Below, in pieces: positions 36,038 through 48,485 of a DNA stretch of 64,000 nt. Where the stretch lies: positions 248,001 through 312,000 of the forward strand of contig NZ_RFFL01000002.1 of the NCBI RefSeq assembly GCF_003696285.1. Direction: 5' to 3'. The DNA is from Stutzerimonas nitrititolerans (GTDB lineage Bacteria > Pseudomonadota > Gammaproteobacteria > Pseudomonadales > Pseudomonadaceae). The notes beneath the pieces are model-generated. The model saw only the letters and a program-made list of their open reading frames with translations. It was not told where the DNA came from and searched no databases. A program made the position numbers and the translations under genes. The first letter of the stretch is position 1, and every line of letters begins with the position of its first letter.

Positions 36038-37960
36038 ATGTCCGGCAAACCCGCCGCCCGCGTCGGCGATCCCACCGCATGCCCTAAGACCGGGCACGGC
36101 AACAATCCGATCACATCCGGCTCGCCCGACGTACTCTTCGACGGTCTACCTGCAGCACGCCAGGGAGACCCCACCGGCTGCGGCAGCGCCCTGACCGGCG
36201 ACCTCATCGCCAACGTGCTGATCAACGGCAAACCCGTCGCCACGCTGGACAGCCTGGGGGATCATGGCAACGTGATCATCGGCGGCTCCGGCAGCATCAT
36301 CATCGGCAATACGCCGGTCCCGGCGCCCTTTTCGCCACCCGCAGTCCTGAACCTCCAGCCGGCAGCCGAGCGCCAGGCCTTCGCAGCACCCACCTCACGA
36401 CACTCGCCAGCCCCGCAACAGCCTGTTCCCAACCAGGCCCGGGCGTTGGACGAGAAGGCAGGTCACGACGCCCCACACGGCCTGGAAGAAGAGGAGGAAG
36501 AGGAAGAACTCGATAGCCGCCAGGCCGTCACCCTGCGTATCGGCGTGTTCTTCGACGGCACCGGCAACAATGCCGGTAATAGCGCGATCGGTGCCCAGTG
36601 TCGCGCCTCGGATATCGGGTTGGGTGAGGTGGAGGCGCAGGCCACCCTTCAGCGCTGCAATGTCCACCAGCTTGATTCCGACAGCAGTTACGCCAATGAC
36701 GTCAGCAATATCTGGCGGTTGTATGACCTGTATCGGGATGACCCTAAGCCTCGGAAAAAAGAGGAAGGCGGATCAATCGGCTACGTACCCATATACGTAA
36801 CTGGAATTGGCACCGAGTCCGGCAAGCGGGATAGCCTGTTTCCTGGCAAAGCGCTTGGTCGAGGCACAACGGGAGTATTGAGCAAGGTGGACGAAGCCAT
36901 TCGCTTCCTCGCCGAGGCAATAAACAATCACGACGATGCTCACTCCGACGAGCCATTAGCCAATCTGGAACTGGACATATTTGGTTTCAGCCGCGGCGCG
37001 GCGGCAGCCCGACATTTCGCTAACCAAATCCTCCAGCGAGAACAGGGCCCTCTGGGCAAGCTGCAACGCTCCGGTAGGCTAAGATTGCCTAGCGACTTCA
37101 ATTGGCAGCAAGACGTCCGCATCAACTTTATCGGCCTATTCGACACAGTGGCCGCCATAGGTGGTTGGGATGATTGGGGAAACCCCAAGGATGCAGTTAA
37201 CGGCGGCCTCAACCTCCACCTGTCCGCTGCTGCAGCCCGACAGATCGTGCACCTAGTGGCACGCGACGAACATCGACGCAACTTCGCCCTGAACAAGGTG
37301 CTACCCGTACATCGAGAAATTGTCCTGCCCGGCGCACACTCCGATCTGGGCGGCGGCTACCAACCCGAAGCTGTCGAACGTGTCTATCTGTCCCGCCCAA
37401 TCAGCAATTGGGTTCGTTGGGACACTGAACCACGTCATACCTCGGCCTTTCAGCAGGCGCAGCAGGAGACCGAACTCGCCCGCAACGCCGATCTACTAGA
37501 CCCTACAGACCGTACGGCGCGATTGGAAACGGATGTATGGGAGCAGTTCTCACCTGCCAGCGGTGGACGCAACGACCAAATGAAATACGTACTGGCAGCA
37601 CCCTATCTGAAGCGTAGGGTTTATGGGCATCTCTCTCGAGTCTATTTGAGAGTCATGCATGAGCTGGCTGCACAACAAGGAGTTCCCTTCAATCGAATTC
37701 AGGAAAAAGACCCGGCTATAGCGCTACCCGACGAGCTTGTTCCCATCACAGACAAGCTGTTGGACTGGGCCAAGAGCGGCAGCGGCTCGCTGGAGGTGGA
37801 AGAAGAACGCCTGCTTCGCCAGCGCTATATTCATCTTTCTTCCAACTGGAATGCCGGCGCAGGGTCGGGCGGTAGCAGGTTCGATGTAGTTTTCATCAAC
37901 GCTCCGGCCGAGCGTGAGCGGGCACGATATGCCGACACGCCTCAGGATAAAAAACCATGA
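36038..37960 (+). CDS. PAAR domain fused to a Tle1-like (DUF2235) phospholipase: type VI effector
   Basis: A 640-residue protein. Residues 1-95 are a PAAR domain (MSGKPAARVGDPTACPKTGHG, then GDHGNVIIGGSGSIIIGN) that caps the VgrG spike. A flexible linker of about 65 residues follows, including eight glutamates (150-157). The DUF2235 hydrolase starts near 166 with FFDGTGNN; triad candidates are Ser318 (GFSRG), Asp369 (GLFDTVAAIGG) and His434 (GAHSDLGGGY). ATG 36038 has AAGGAG 7 bases upstream; an upstream in-frame ATG adds 31 implausible residues. It is coupled to two immunity-like genes by an ATGA overlap. It is a clear paralogue of the 7.9-9.5 kb effector. Confidence 0.9.
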   Translation: MSGKPAARVGDPTACPKTGHGNNPITSGSPDVLFDGLPAARQGDPTGCGSALTGDLIANVLINGKPVATLDSLGDHGNVIIGGSGSIIIGNTPVPAPFSPPAVLNLQPAAERQAFAAPTSRHSPAPQQPVPNQARALDEKAGHDAPHGLEEEEEEEELDSRQAVTLRIGVFFDGTGNNAGNSAIGAQCRASDIGLGEVEAQATLQRCNVHQLDSDSSYANDVSNIWRLYDLYRDDPKPRKKEEGGSIGYVPIYVTGIGTESGKRDSLFPGKALGRGTTGVLSKVDEAIRFLAEAINNHDDAHSDEPLANLELDIFGFSRGAAAARHFANQILQREQGPLGKLQRSGRLRLPSDFNWQQDVRINFIGLFDTVAAIGGWDDWGNPKDAVNGGLNLHLSAAAARQIVHLVARDEHRRNFALNKVLPVHREIVLPGAHSDLGGGYQPEAVERVYLSRPISNWVRWDTEPRHTSAFQQAQQETELARNADLLDPTDRTARLETDVWEQFSPASGGRNDQMKYVLAAPYLKRRVYGHLSRVYLRVMHELAAQQGVPFNRIQEKDPAIALPDELVPITDKLLDWAKSGSGSLEVEEERLLRQRYIHLSSNWNAGAGSGGSRFDVVFINAPAERERARYADTPQDKKP

Positions 37961-38589
37961 GGACTCCACTGCTTGCTTTCCTACTCGTACTGCTTGGCGG
38001 TTGCGCCAACGCTGGTGGTAACCCGAGTCAGCTGCCTTATCAATATTGGCGCCTGGGGTTCCTCGCACCGGACCATATGGAAGCTTGGGTAGAGACCGCC
38101 GATGTCGAGGACATTCGCGGACAAAATTTCTTCCATGTGGGCAGTGGCACTGTCTCCGTACACACTCCTTTAGGTGGCACCGGTAACGCTTTCGGCTGGA
38201 GAAAGGGCTGGGGCAAAGGTCGCCATGTCAATGGAGCCGACCTACCGAAACGCATCTTCATACGCTGGCAATCACTAGCCGAGCCACAGACCTATCGAGT
38301 CACCTTAGATATCTCCGAGCGCACCCGGCAGTTGATGAGCGAAAGGCTTGAGCCGCCCTGCCGAACCAGCGACTACCGTAACGCATTGGCCCTTGGCCTG
38401 GCCCCCGGCGGGATAGTCAGGGGCTGGGTCATGAGCCCCTGCGACGATGCCATAGAAGTGCTGCGAGTCCAGGCGGAAATAGAACCCAAGGGGCCCTATG
38501 ATGGGCAGTCAGGCGGCGAGTACTATTTTCTTTCTGATGAATCCAAAGCCTATATCGAAAAATACGGTATTCCGTACGGGTCCTGGTGA
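37957..38589 (+). CDS. DUF2931-family lipoprotein, probable immunity protein 1
   Basis: A 210-residue predicted lipoprotein (MRTPLLAFLLVLLGGC, lipobox LGGC). Shares WRLGFLAPDHMEAWVETADVEDIRG, the RIFIRWQSLAEP block and the ending KYGIPYGSW with the next gene, to which it is closely related, and more distantly with the gene at 7242-7895. Its ATG overlaps the effector stop, so it is made with the toxin. Base composition is lower in GC than the surroundings, suggesting recent transfer. Confidence 0.84.
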   Translation: MRTPLLAFLLVLLGGCANAGGNPSQLPYQYWRLGFLAPDHMEAWVETADVEDIRGQNFFHVGSGTVSVHTPLGGTGNAFGWRKGWGKGRHVNGADLPKRIFIRWQSLAEPQTYRVTLDISERTRQLMSERLEPPCRTSDYRNALALGLAPGGIVRGWVMSPCDDAIEVLRVQAEIEPKGPYDGQSGGEYYFLSDESKAYIEKYGIPYGSW

Positions 38590-39239
38590 GCATGGAGGGG
38601 ACGACAAAAGCCCTACTTATTGCCTTCTTCCTTCCATTGGTCAGTTGCGCCAACTCCGAGCAATACGCTGGCAACCTGCCCTACCCTTACTGGCGCCTGG
38701 GCTTTCTCGCTCCAGACTATATGGAGGTATGGGTGGAGACTGCCGATGTGGAAGACATTCGAGGAGAAAGGTTCTTTCATGTGGGCAGCGGTATCGTGGC
38801 GGTGCGCACCCCTCCAGAGAATCAGGGGCACGCCGCCGGTTGGGGTGAGCGTGTCGGCTGGGGCGCAGGCCGTTACGTCAACGGTGCTGACATGCCCAAA
38901 CGCATCTATGTACGCTGGCAATCAATGGCCGAGCCCCAGACGTACCGGGTAATCCTCGACATCCCTGAGCGCGCGCGGCAGCTGATGAGCGAGCGTCTCG
39001 ATCCACCTTGCCGCACCAGCGAATATCGCCATGCACTGGCACTGGGTCTAGCGCCCGGTGGCATAGTCAGGGGCTGGGTGATGAGCACCTGCGGCAAGCC
39101 CATCGAGGTATTACGCGCCCAGGCGGAAATAGAGCCGAAGGGTCCTTATCGTGGCGAATCGAATGGTAAGCACCGCCCTCTTTCCGATAGCGCCAAGGCC
39201 TATATAGAAAAACACGGCATCCCCTACGGCTCCTGGTGA
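38586..39239 (+). CDS. DUF2931-family lipoprotein, probable immunity protein 2
   Basis: A 217-residue tandem paralogue of the preceding gene (WRLGFLAPDYMEVWVETADVEDIRGE, KHGIPYGSW), with N-terminal hydrophobic segment LLIAFFLPLVSC serving as lipoprotein signal. GTG 38586 overlaps the previous stop (GTGA); ATG 38592, two codons later, is equally possible. The duplicate may give resistance to a variant effector or has begun to diverge. Confidence 0.82.
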   Translation: MSMEGTTKALLIAFFLPLVSCANSEQYAGNLPYPYWRLGFLAPDYMEVWVETADVEDIRGERFFHVGSGIVAVRTPPENQGHAAGWGERVGWGAGRYVNGADMPKRIYVRWQSMAEPQTYRVILDIPERARQLMSERLDPPCRTSEYRHALALGLAPGGIVRGWVMSTCGKPIEVLRAQAEIEPKGPYRGESNGKHRPLSDSAKAYIEKHGIPYGSW

Positions 39240-39261
39240 GCCGTTCCCCCTGAAGCCCGGC

Positions 39262-40019
39262 TCAGTTCTTCAACCGATACCCCGTTCTGAATATCCACCC
39301 GATCAAAACCAGGCACAGCACCAGAAAGCCCAAAGTCATGCCCAGGCTGACCGCCACGTTCACATCGGAAACGCCATAGAAGCTCCAGCGGAAGCCGCTG
39401 ATCAGGTACACGGCCGGGTTGAACAGGGTGATCTTCTGCCACAGCGGCGGCAGCATTTCGATGGAGTAGAAGCTGCCACCGAGGAAGGCCAGCGGCGTGA
39501 CGATCAGCGCGGGGACGATCTGCAGCTTTTCCCAGCCATCGGCCCAGATGCCGATGATGAAGCCGAACAGGCAGAAGGTAATCGCCGTCAGCACCAGGAA
39601 AAACGCCATCCAGAAGGGGTGGGCGATCTCGAAGTCGACGAACAGCCGCGCCGTGATCAGGATGATCAACCCGAGAATGAGGGATTTGGTCGCCGCTGCC
39701 CCCACGTAGCCGATGACGATCTCCAGGTAGGAGACCGGCGCCGACAGTACTTCGTAGATGGTGCCCGAATAGCGCGGCATATAGATGCCGAAGGAAGCGT
39801 TGGAGATGCTTTCGCTGAGCAGCGCCATCATGATCAGCCCCGGCACGATGAAGGCGCCATAGCTGATACCGTGCATGGCTTCCATGCGCGAGCCGATGGC
39901 GGCACCGAACACCACGAAGTACAGCGAGGTGGAAATCACCGGCGTGGCGATGCTCTGCAGCAGCGTGCGCCAGGTGCGCGCCAGCTCGAACAGGTAGATG
40001 GCGCGGATGGCGTAGAAAT

Positions 40020-40023
<4 letters not shown>
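39262..40023 (-). CDS. ABC-2 type transporter permease (YadH-like)
   Basis: A 253-residue membrane protein with six helices and the ABC-2 pattern [22 protein letters not shown]. With the ATPase gene, which it overlaps by 4 bases, it forms an exporter of the YadG/YadH type. Substrate unknown. Confidence 0.9.
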
Positions 40024-40949
<926 letters not shown>

Positions 40950-41086
40950 AGGCAATTCTCTGGAGGATTTCGGGGGAGGTTGAAACCAGCTGCGCCGAAT
41001 ACAAGGCGCGGACCTGACCCCGATCATGTCAGTTCGAGCGTGAACGTCGCATGCTAGCGCAGCATGTAATACACCGGCACCTCTCC

Positions 41087-42415
41087 ATGAAAAACATCAG
41101 GCTCAGCTTCATCATCTTGTTCATCGGCCTGTCGCTGCTCTGGCTGCTGGCAGAGGATTTCAGCCTGCAGGGCCATGGATTCTGGCCGCTGCGCACGACC
41201 ATGGTTCACTACAGCGGCATTCTGGCGATGGGCGCCATGAGCGTGGCGATGCTGCTGGCCATGCGGCCGGTGCGGATCGAGCGCTTCTTCGACGGGCTGG
41301 ACAAGACCTATCGACTGCACAAGTGGCTGGGAATCAGCGCGCTGGTGCTGAGCATCCTTCACTGGGGCTGGGCCCGGATACCGAAATGGCTGGTCGGCTG
41401 GGGCTGGCTGGAGCGCCCGGCTCGCAAAGGCGCCGCCCAGTCAGCGGATACCTTCTACGGTTACCTGCACAGCCTGCGCGGCTTTGCCGAAGGCATCGGC
41501 GAATGGGCATTCTACGCCGCCGCGCTGTTGCTCGTGCTGGCGCTGAGCAAGCGCGTTCCCTACCGCTGGTTCTTCAAGACGCACCGCCTGCTGGCACTGG
41601 CCTATCTGGTGCTGGTGGTGCATTCGTCGATCCTGCTGCCACCCGCCTACTGGGAATCGGCCATCGGCCCCCTGATGATCCTGCTGATGCTCGCCGCCAG
41701 CGTCGCGGCTGGTGTCTCGCTGACGCGCCGGGTCGGGCGTCGGCACCAGGTGGTGGGTCGCATCGACGAACTGCATTATCACCGTGACAATCATGTGCTG
41801 CGGGTGGGCATCGACCTCGACGGCCCCTGGCCGGGACATCTGGCCGGCCAGTTCGCCTTCGTCACCTTCGACGCGCAGGAAGGGCCGCATCCGTTCAGCA
41901 TCTGCTCGGCCTGGCACAACGACGGCAAACTCGCCTTCTCGATCAAGGGGCTGGGCGACTACACCCGCTCGCTGCCGGAAAGGCTCCGCATCGGCAACCC
42001 GGTAACGGTCGAAGGCCCCTACGGCTGTTTCGATTTCCGCGGCAGCAAACCCCAGCAGATATGGATCGCCGGCGGTATCGGCATCGCGCCCTTCATCGCC
42101 CGCCTGCAGGCCCTGGCACCAACCCGCGGTGGCGGCAACGTCACGCTGTTCTATTCCACCAGCGCACCGGATCGACAGTTCATCGAGAGGATCCGCCAGC
42201 TCGCGGCCCAAGCCCGGGTGCAGCTGCACGTACTGGTCACGCATCAGGACGGTCGCCTGACGCCGGAGCGCATGCGGCAACTGGCGCCGCAGTGGAAGCG
42301 CTGCGATATCTGGTTCTGCGGCCCGGCGGGTTTCGCCCGAGACCTGCGTGACGACCTGCAGGAGCGTGGCCTGCCGCCAGAGGATTTCCATCAGGAGCTG
42401 TTCAACATGCGCTAG
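41087..42415 (+). CDS. Ferric-reductase-like transmembrane oxidoreductase
   Basis: A 442-residue protein. The N-terminal half has about six helices with histidines suited to binding two haems ([26 protein letters not shown]). The C-terminal half is an FAD/NAD(P) reductase: HPFSICS for flavin, [12 protein letters not shown] for the nucleotide and FCGPAGF near the end. It would pass electrons from NAD(P)H across the inner membrane, for instance to ferric iron or another acceptor. The start at 41087 (MKNIRLSF) precedes the first helix directly; an ATG at 41051 is possible. Ribosome sites are weak. Confidence 0.85.
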   Translation: MKNIRLSFIILFIGLSLLWLLAEDFSLQGHGFWPLRTTMVHYSGILAMGAMSVAMLLAMRPVRIERFFDGLDKTYRLHKWLGISALVLSILHWGWARIPKWLVGWGWLERPARKGAAQSADTFYGYLHSLRGFAEGIGEWAFYAAALLLVLALSKRVPYRWFFKTHRLLALAYLVLVVHSSILLPPAYWESAIGPLMILLMLAASVAAGVSLTRRVGRRHQVVGRIDELHYHRDNHVLRVGIDLDGPWPGHLAGQFAFVTFDAQEGPHPFSICSAWHNDGKLAFSIKGLGDYTRSLPERLRIGNPVTVEGPYGCFDFRGSKPQQIWIAGGIGIAPFIARLQALAPTRGGGNVTLFYSTSAPDRQFIERIRQLAAQARVQLHVLVTHQDGRLTPERMRQLAPQWKRCDIWFCGPAGFARDLRDDLQERGLPPEDFHQELFNMR

Positions 42416-42468
42416 CGCACGGCCAGCGAAGCAGGGGATGGCGCACAATGTTGCGATCATCGATCTGA

Positions 42469-44151
<1,683 letters not shown>

Positions 44152-44211
44152 CGGCACTTTCGTCATCGATGCGAAGTCCATAGAGGCTACGACTCGATTA
44201 CGGAGCCTGGC

Positions 44212-44589
44212 ATGCCTGCCAAGCGAACGATAACCCTACTGCTGCTCGCCAGCCTTGCGGTCGGGCAGATGCTCTGGGCGGCGGAGCCGCCGGCCGATTG
44301 CGGCGAGCGACGCAAGGAGCTCGGCGAACGGCTCACGGAGGCGCGACTACAGGGAGACAAGGTGCGGTTGTCGACGCTCGAGGAACACCTGCAAATGCTG
44401 AACAAGGACTGCCGAGGCCTGGTTCCCCTGCAGAGCAACCAGGCCGACGTGGGGCGCGCCAATCAACTGACCAGCGAGCGCGAAGCCCGGTTGCGCGAAG
44501 CCTTGGGCGCTGGCGATCGGCAGGACATCGACCTACGCAGGAAACAGCTGGACCAGGCCCGCCGCGCGCTCGAAGCGGCCAAACATTGA
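44212..44589 (+). CDS. DUF1090-family periplasmic protein (YqjC-like)
   Basis: A 125-residue protein with a signal peptide (LLLLASLAVGQMLWAAE) and a coiled-coil mature part (DCGERRKELGERLTEARLQGD, then LEEHLQMLNKDC) with paired cysteines, like the DUF1090/YqjC family of unknown function. It follows ligB by 60 bases. Confidence 0.75.
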   Translation: MPAKRTITLLLLASLAVGQMLWAAEPPADCGERRKELGERLTEARLQGDKVRLSTLEEHLQMLNKDCRGLVPLQSNQADVGRANQLTSEREARLREALGAGDRQDIDLRRKQLDQARRALEAAKH

Positions 44590-44622
44590 GATCGGCTTGA
44601 CGTTGCGTCGCGGCCCCTTCGA

Positions 44623-45069
44623 TCAATAGGCGCGAAACTCTTTATGGCAGGTTTCGCAGGCATCCTCGACCTGCTGGAACGCCGGCGCCACCTTCTCCGC
44701 CGTCACCGGTTGCTCGCTGGTCAGCGCCACCAGCGCCGCGGTCTGCTGTTCCAATGCTCGCGCCAGCTCGTTGAAGCGCGCCTCACGCTGCCAGACATCC
44801 TCGCGCGCGTCGCTCTGTTCTTCCTTGACCGCGGGATAATGCTGCCAAGGCTGACGTGACAGATCGTCGAGCCGAACCGCGCCGGCTGCGAATGCGTCGC
44901 CGTCGAAGGCCAGGCGGCCGCGCAACATGCCCCCCATGTCTTCCTTGACATCGAGCATCTGCTGGTAGATCGCCTTGCGTTTGCCGAGCGGCGAATCAGG
45001 GTCGATACGATCACAGCCGGACAGGGCCAGCATGCCGATCAGCGTCAGGCCCAACAACTTCAGCTTCAT
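44623..45069 (-). CDS. Cytochrome c'-type lipoprotein (class II, C-terminal haem)
   Basis: A 148-residue protein with lipoprotein signal (LLGLTLIGMLALSGC, lipobox LSGC) and a helical body ending ACETCHKEFRAY; the CETCH haem motif close to the C-terminus is the class II (c'/c556) pattern. It probably sits in the periplasm anchored by lipid and transfers electrons or binds gas ligands. The gene is convergent with the DUF1090 gene. Confidence 0.83.
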   Translation of the reverse strand: MKLKLLGLTLIGMLALSGCDRIDPDSPLGKRKAIYQQMLDVKEDMGGMLRGRLAFDGDAFAAGAVRLDDLSRQPWQHYPAVKEEQSDAREDVWQREARFNELARALEQQTAALVALTSEQPVTAEKVAPAFQQVEDACETCHKEFRAY

Positions 45070-45140
45070 GTTCAGATCACCGGTCAACTGCAAAGCCGGC
45101 GATTATCACCCCTGAAATGGCGCAGGACAAACCACGTGGG

Positions 45141-45578
45141 CTATTGCGACCATTCACCGCCAGCGCTTTCGCAATCGATCCTGGCTTGCCCGCGGTCGCT
45201 GGCGTGGTAGTTGTAGGTGATGATCCGCGCGTCCTTGGCAACGGTCGTGGGCAGGGTACCGTTGTCCGCCTGGGTGCCGGTGGCGCGCTCGTTGGCCAGC
45301 GTTTCCGCCGTCATTGGCGCACTGCACACCCCAAAATGTCCCGCGGGGCAGCTGTCGCGCAGCTCACGGCGAGAGTTCTCAACCGCCTCGCTGTCGCTGC
45401 ACACCCAGTCGATGGCCTTTTCATCGTCTATGCCGTGGTATTCGAAGCACTTCTCCGTGACCACGGGGGGCGGCACGACTCCGGAAGTGTCGGCGCTGAC
45501 ATAGCATGAACGGGCAGCTGCTGGCAGGCTGAGCGCGCCCGCCAGGACCAGCACGAAAGTACGGAACAAGAGGCTCAT
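45141..45578 (-). CDS. Secreted cysteine-containing protein of unknown function
   Basis: A 145-residue protein with signal peptide (MSLLFRTFVLVLAGALSLPAAA). The mature part has six cysteines (SCYVS, KCFEY, WVCSD, DSCPAGHFGVCSA, IDCES), suggesting disulphide bonds in the periplasm. I recognise no family. The start at 45578 is placed just before the signal; the longer frame lacks support. Divergent from ahcY. Confidence 0.68.
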   Translation of the reverse strand: MSLLFRTFVLVLAGALSLPAAARSCYVSADTSGVVPPPVVTEKCFEYHGIDDEKAIDWVCSDSEAVENSRRELRDSCPAGHFGVCSAPMTAETLANERATGTQADNGTLPTTVAKDARIITYNYHASDRGQARIDCESAGGEWSQ

Positions 45579-45702
45579 ATCGGCGGCTCCTGATGTCGCC
45601 CGGCGAAGGTCGCCGGGGCCTGAAAGGTACGACTCCCGCGGTACGCATGGAGTTCGGCCGAAAGACGACTCGAGCGGCCGGATCCGACCGTTCAAGCCGG
45701 GC

Positions 45703-45731
45703 TTGGGATTGGCTGCGCTGACCGTTATAAT
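45703..45731 (+). promoter_or_regulatory. Sigma-70 promoter of ahcY
   Basis: TTGGGA (45703-45708), exactly 17 bases, then a consensus TATAAT (45726-45731). Transcription would start near 45738, giving a leader of about 144 bases that contains the riboswitch. Confidence 0.8.
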
Positions 45732-45777
45732 CGCCGGGTTTCACGCGACCGACCCCGCTCGGCCGTGCCCGCCACCT

Positions 45778-45850
45778 GTCCGAGGGGCGCTGCAGCAGTC
45801 GAACTGTCAGGCTCGGATGGGGCGTTTCCTAGAACGCATCAACGGCGCCC
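45778..45850 (+). ncRNA. S-adenosylhomocysteine (SAH) riboswitch
   Basis: The leader matches the SAH riboswitch pattern: CCGAG (45780-45784) pairs with CTCGG (45812-45816) around the conserved GGGGCGCTGCAGC core, and GGGCGC (45785-45790) can form the pseudoknot with GCGCCC (45845-45850) in the conserved AACGGCGCCC. These RNAs turn on SAH hydrolase synthesis when SAH accumulates, and this one is directly before ahcY. Confidence 0.92.
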
Positions 45851-45870
45851 ATTCGCATATCTACGAATGG
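45849..45870 (+). promoter_or_regulatory. Ribosome-site sequestering hairpin (riboswitch expression platform)
   Basis: CCATTCG (45849-45855) pairs perfectly with CGAATGG (45864-45870), covering the first bases of the GGAG ribosome site (45869-45872). Its left arm shares the last two C residues of the riboswitch pseudoknot, so the two structures compete. Confidence 0.7.
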
Positions 45871-45881
45871 AGAACTCTTCG

Positions 45882-47291
<1,410 letters not shown>

Positions 47292-47295
47292 TCGC

Positions 47296-47379
47296 CGTAG
47301 GGTGGGAAACGGCCGAAGGCCTTTTCCACCGACCCATCCCAGGCGGTGGAAGAGCGCGGCGCGCTTTTCCACCCTGCGC
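47296..47379. repeat. REP-like double hairpin between ahcY and metF
   Basis: Two stem-loops with GGTGG/CCACC ends: 47301-47330 and 47345-47373. CGTAGGGTGG at 47296-47305 is shared with the repeat at 28779-28788. It may also act as an intercistronic mRNA stabiliser. Confidence 0.7.
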
Positions 47380-47403
47380 CTGAAGCAGTCAAAGGAATTA
47401 CTG

Positions 47404-48255
47404 ATGACTTCTGCGAATCGCCCTTCGATCAGCTTCGAGTTCTTCCCCACCAAGACCGAAGCCGGGCACGAAAAACTGTTGGCCACCGCACGCCGGCTGG
47501 CCGAGTACAAGCCGGATTTCTTTTCCTGCACCTATGGCGCCGGCGGCTCGACCCGCGACCGCACGCTGAACACCGTGCTGCAGCTGGATGGTGAAGTGAA
47601 GGTTCCGACCGCGCCGCACCTGTCCTGCGTGGGCGACAGCAAGCAGGAACTGCGCGAACTGCTGAACCTGTACAAGAATGCCGGCATCAAGCGGATCGTC
47701 GCGTTGCGCGGCGACCTGCCGTCCGGCATGGGCATGGCCAGCGGCGAGCTGCGCTACGCCAACGAGCTGGTGGAATTCATTCGCGCCGAAACGGGCGATC
47801 ACTTCCACATCGAAATCGCCGCCTACCCGGAGATGCATCCGCAGGCGCGCAACTTCGAGGACGACCTGGCCAACTTCGTGCGCAAGGCCCGGGCTGGCGC
47901 CAGCAGCGCCATCACCCAGTACTTTTTCAACGCCGACTGCTACTTCTACTTCGTCGAGCGCGTACGCAAGCTGGGCGTGGAAACGCCGATCGTGCCGGGC
48001 ATCATGCCGATCACCAACTACAGCAAGCTGGCTCGTTTCTCCGACGCCTGTGGCGCGGAGATCCCGCGCTGGGTGCGCAAGCAGCTGGAGTCCTATGGCG
48101 ACGACATGGACAGCATCCAGGCCTTCGGCACACAGGTGATCAGTGAGATGTGCGAGAAACTGCTCGCCGGCGGCGCGCCGGGCCTGCATTTCTACACCCT
48201 GAACCAGGCCGAGCCGAGCCTGGCGATCTGGGACAATCTCGGGCTGTCGCGCTGA
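47404..48255 (+). CDS. metF: Methylenetetrahydrofolate reductase
   Basis: A 283-residue flavoenzyme producing 5-methyl-THF for homocysteine methylation. N-terminal SFEFFPTKTEAG with the catalytic Glu, then ALRGDLP and C-terminal LHFYTLNQAEPSL are family signatures. AAGGA lies 8 bases before ATG 47404. Together with ahcY and metK it closes the methyl cycle in this window. Confidence 0.95.
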   Translation: MTSANRPSISFEFFPTKTEAGHEKLLATARRLAEYKPDFFSCTYGAGGSTRDRTLNTVLQLDGEVKVPTAPHLSCVGDSKQELRELLNLYKNAGIKRIVALRGDLPSGMGMASGELRYANELVEFIRAETGDHFHIEIAAYPEMHPQARNFEDDLANFVRKARAGASSAITQYFFNADCYFYFVERVRKLGVETPIVPGIMPITNYSKLARFSDACGAEIPRWVRKQLESYGDDMDSIQAFGTQVISEMCEKLLAGGAPGLHFYTLNQAEPSLAIWDNLGLSR

Positions 48256-48261
48256 TCGAAC

Positions 48262-48283
48262 GGCTCCCTGAAAAAAGGGAGCC
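48262..48283. terminator. Stem-loop after metF
   Basis: GGCTCCCT and AGGGAGCC with a six-base loop, seven bases past the stop. There is no T run, so termination strength is uncertain. Confidence 0.5.
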
Positions 48284-48342
48284 AGTCGGCGAACCCTGAA
48301 ACTGCGACACTGTCGAACCAGCGTGGAGTGAAAAAGCTCTGT

Positions 48343-48485
48343 TATACTCCGCGCTTCCGCCAGGCTTACGTCCGGATGCCAGCACTCTCAAGTTGCGGCA
48401 GGACCGGACGGGATCGCACGCCAGTCGCGATTCAGGCCAGGCATGACCATCCCGGGGCCTCGCCCTCTACAAGACAGGATCACTC
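48343..48485 (+). promoter_or_regulatory. Probable promoter -10 and long leader of rhlE
   Basis: TATACT at 48343-48348 (within GTTATACTCC) is a good -10 element without a clear -35. It would leave a GC-rich leader of about 130 bases before the rhlE ATG, longer than usual, with room for structure-based control. Confidence 0.45.

Noticed and set aside
45765-45881. Upstream extension of ahcY by 39 codons
   Set aside because: It would translate through the riboswitch; the GGAG and the family N-terminus fit ATG 45882.
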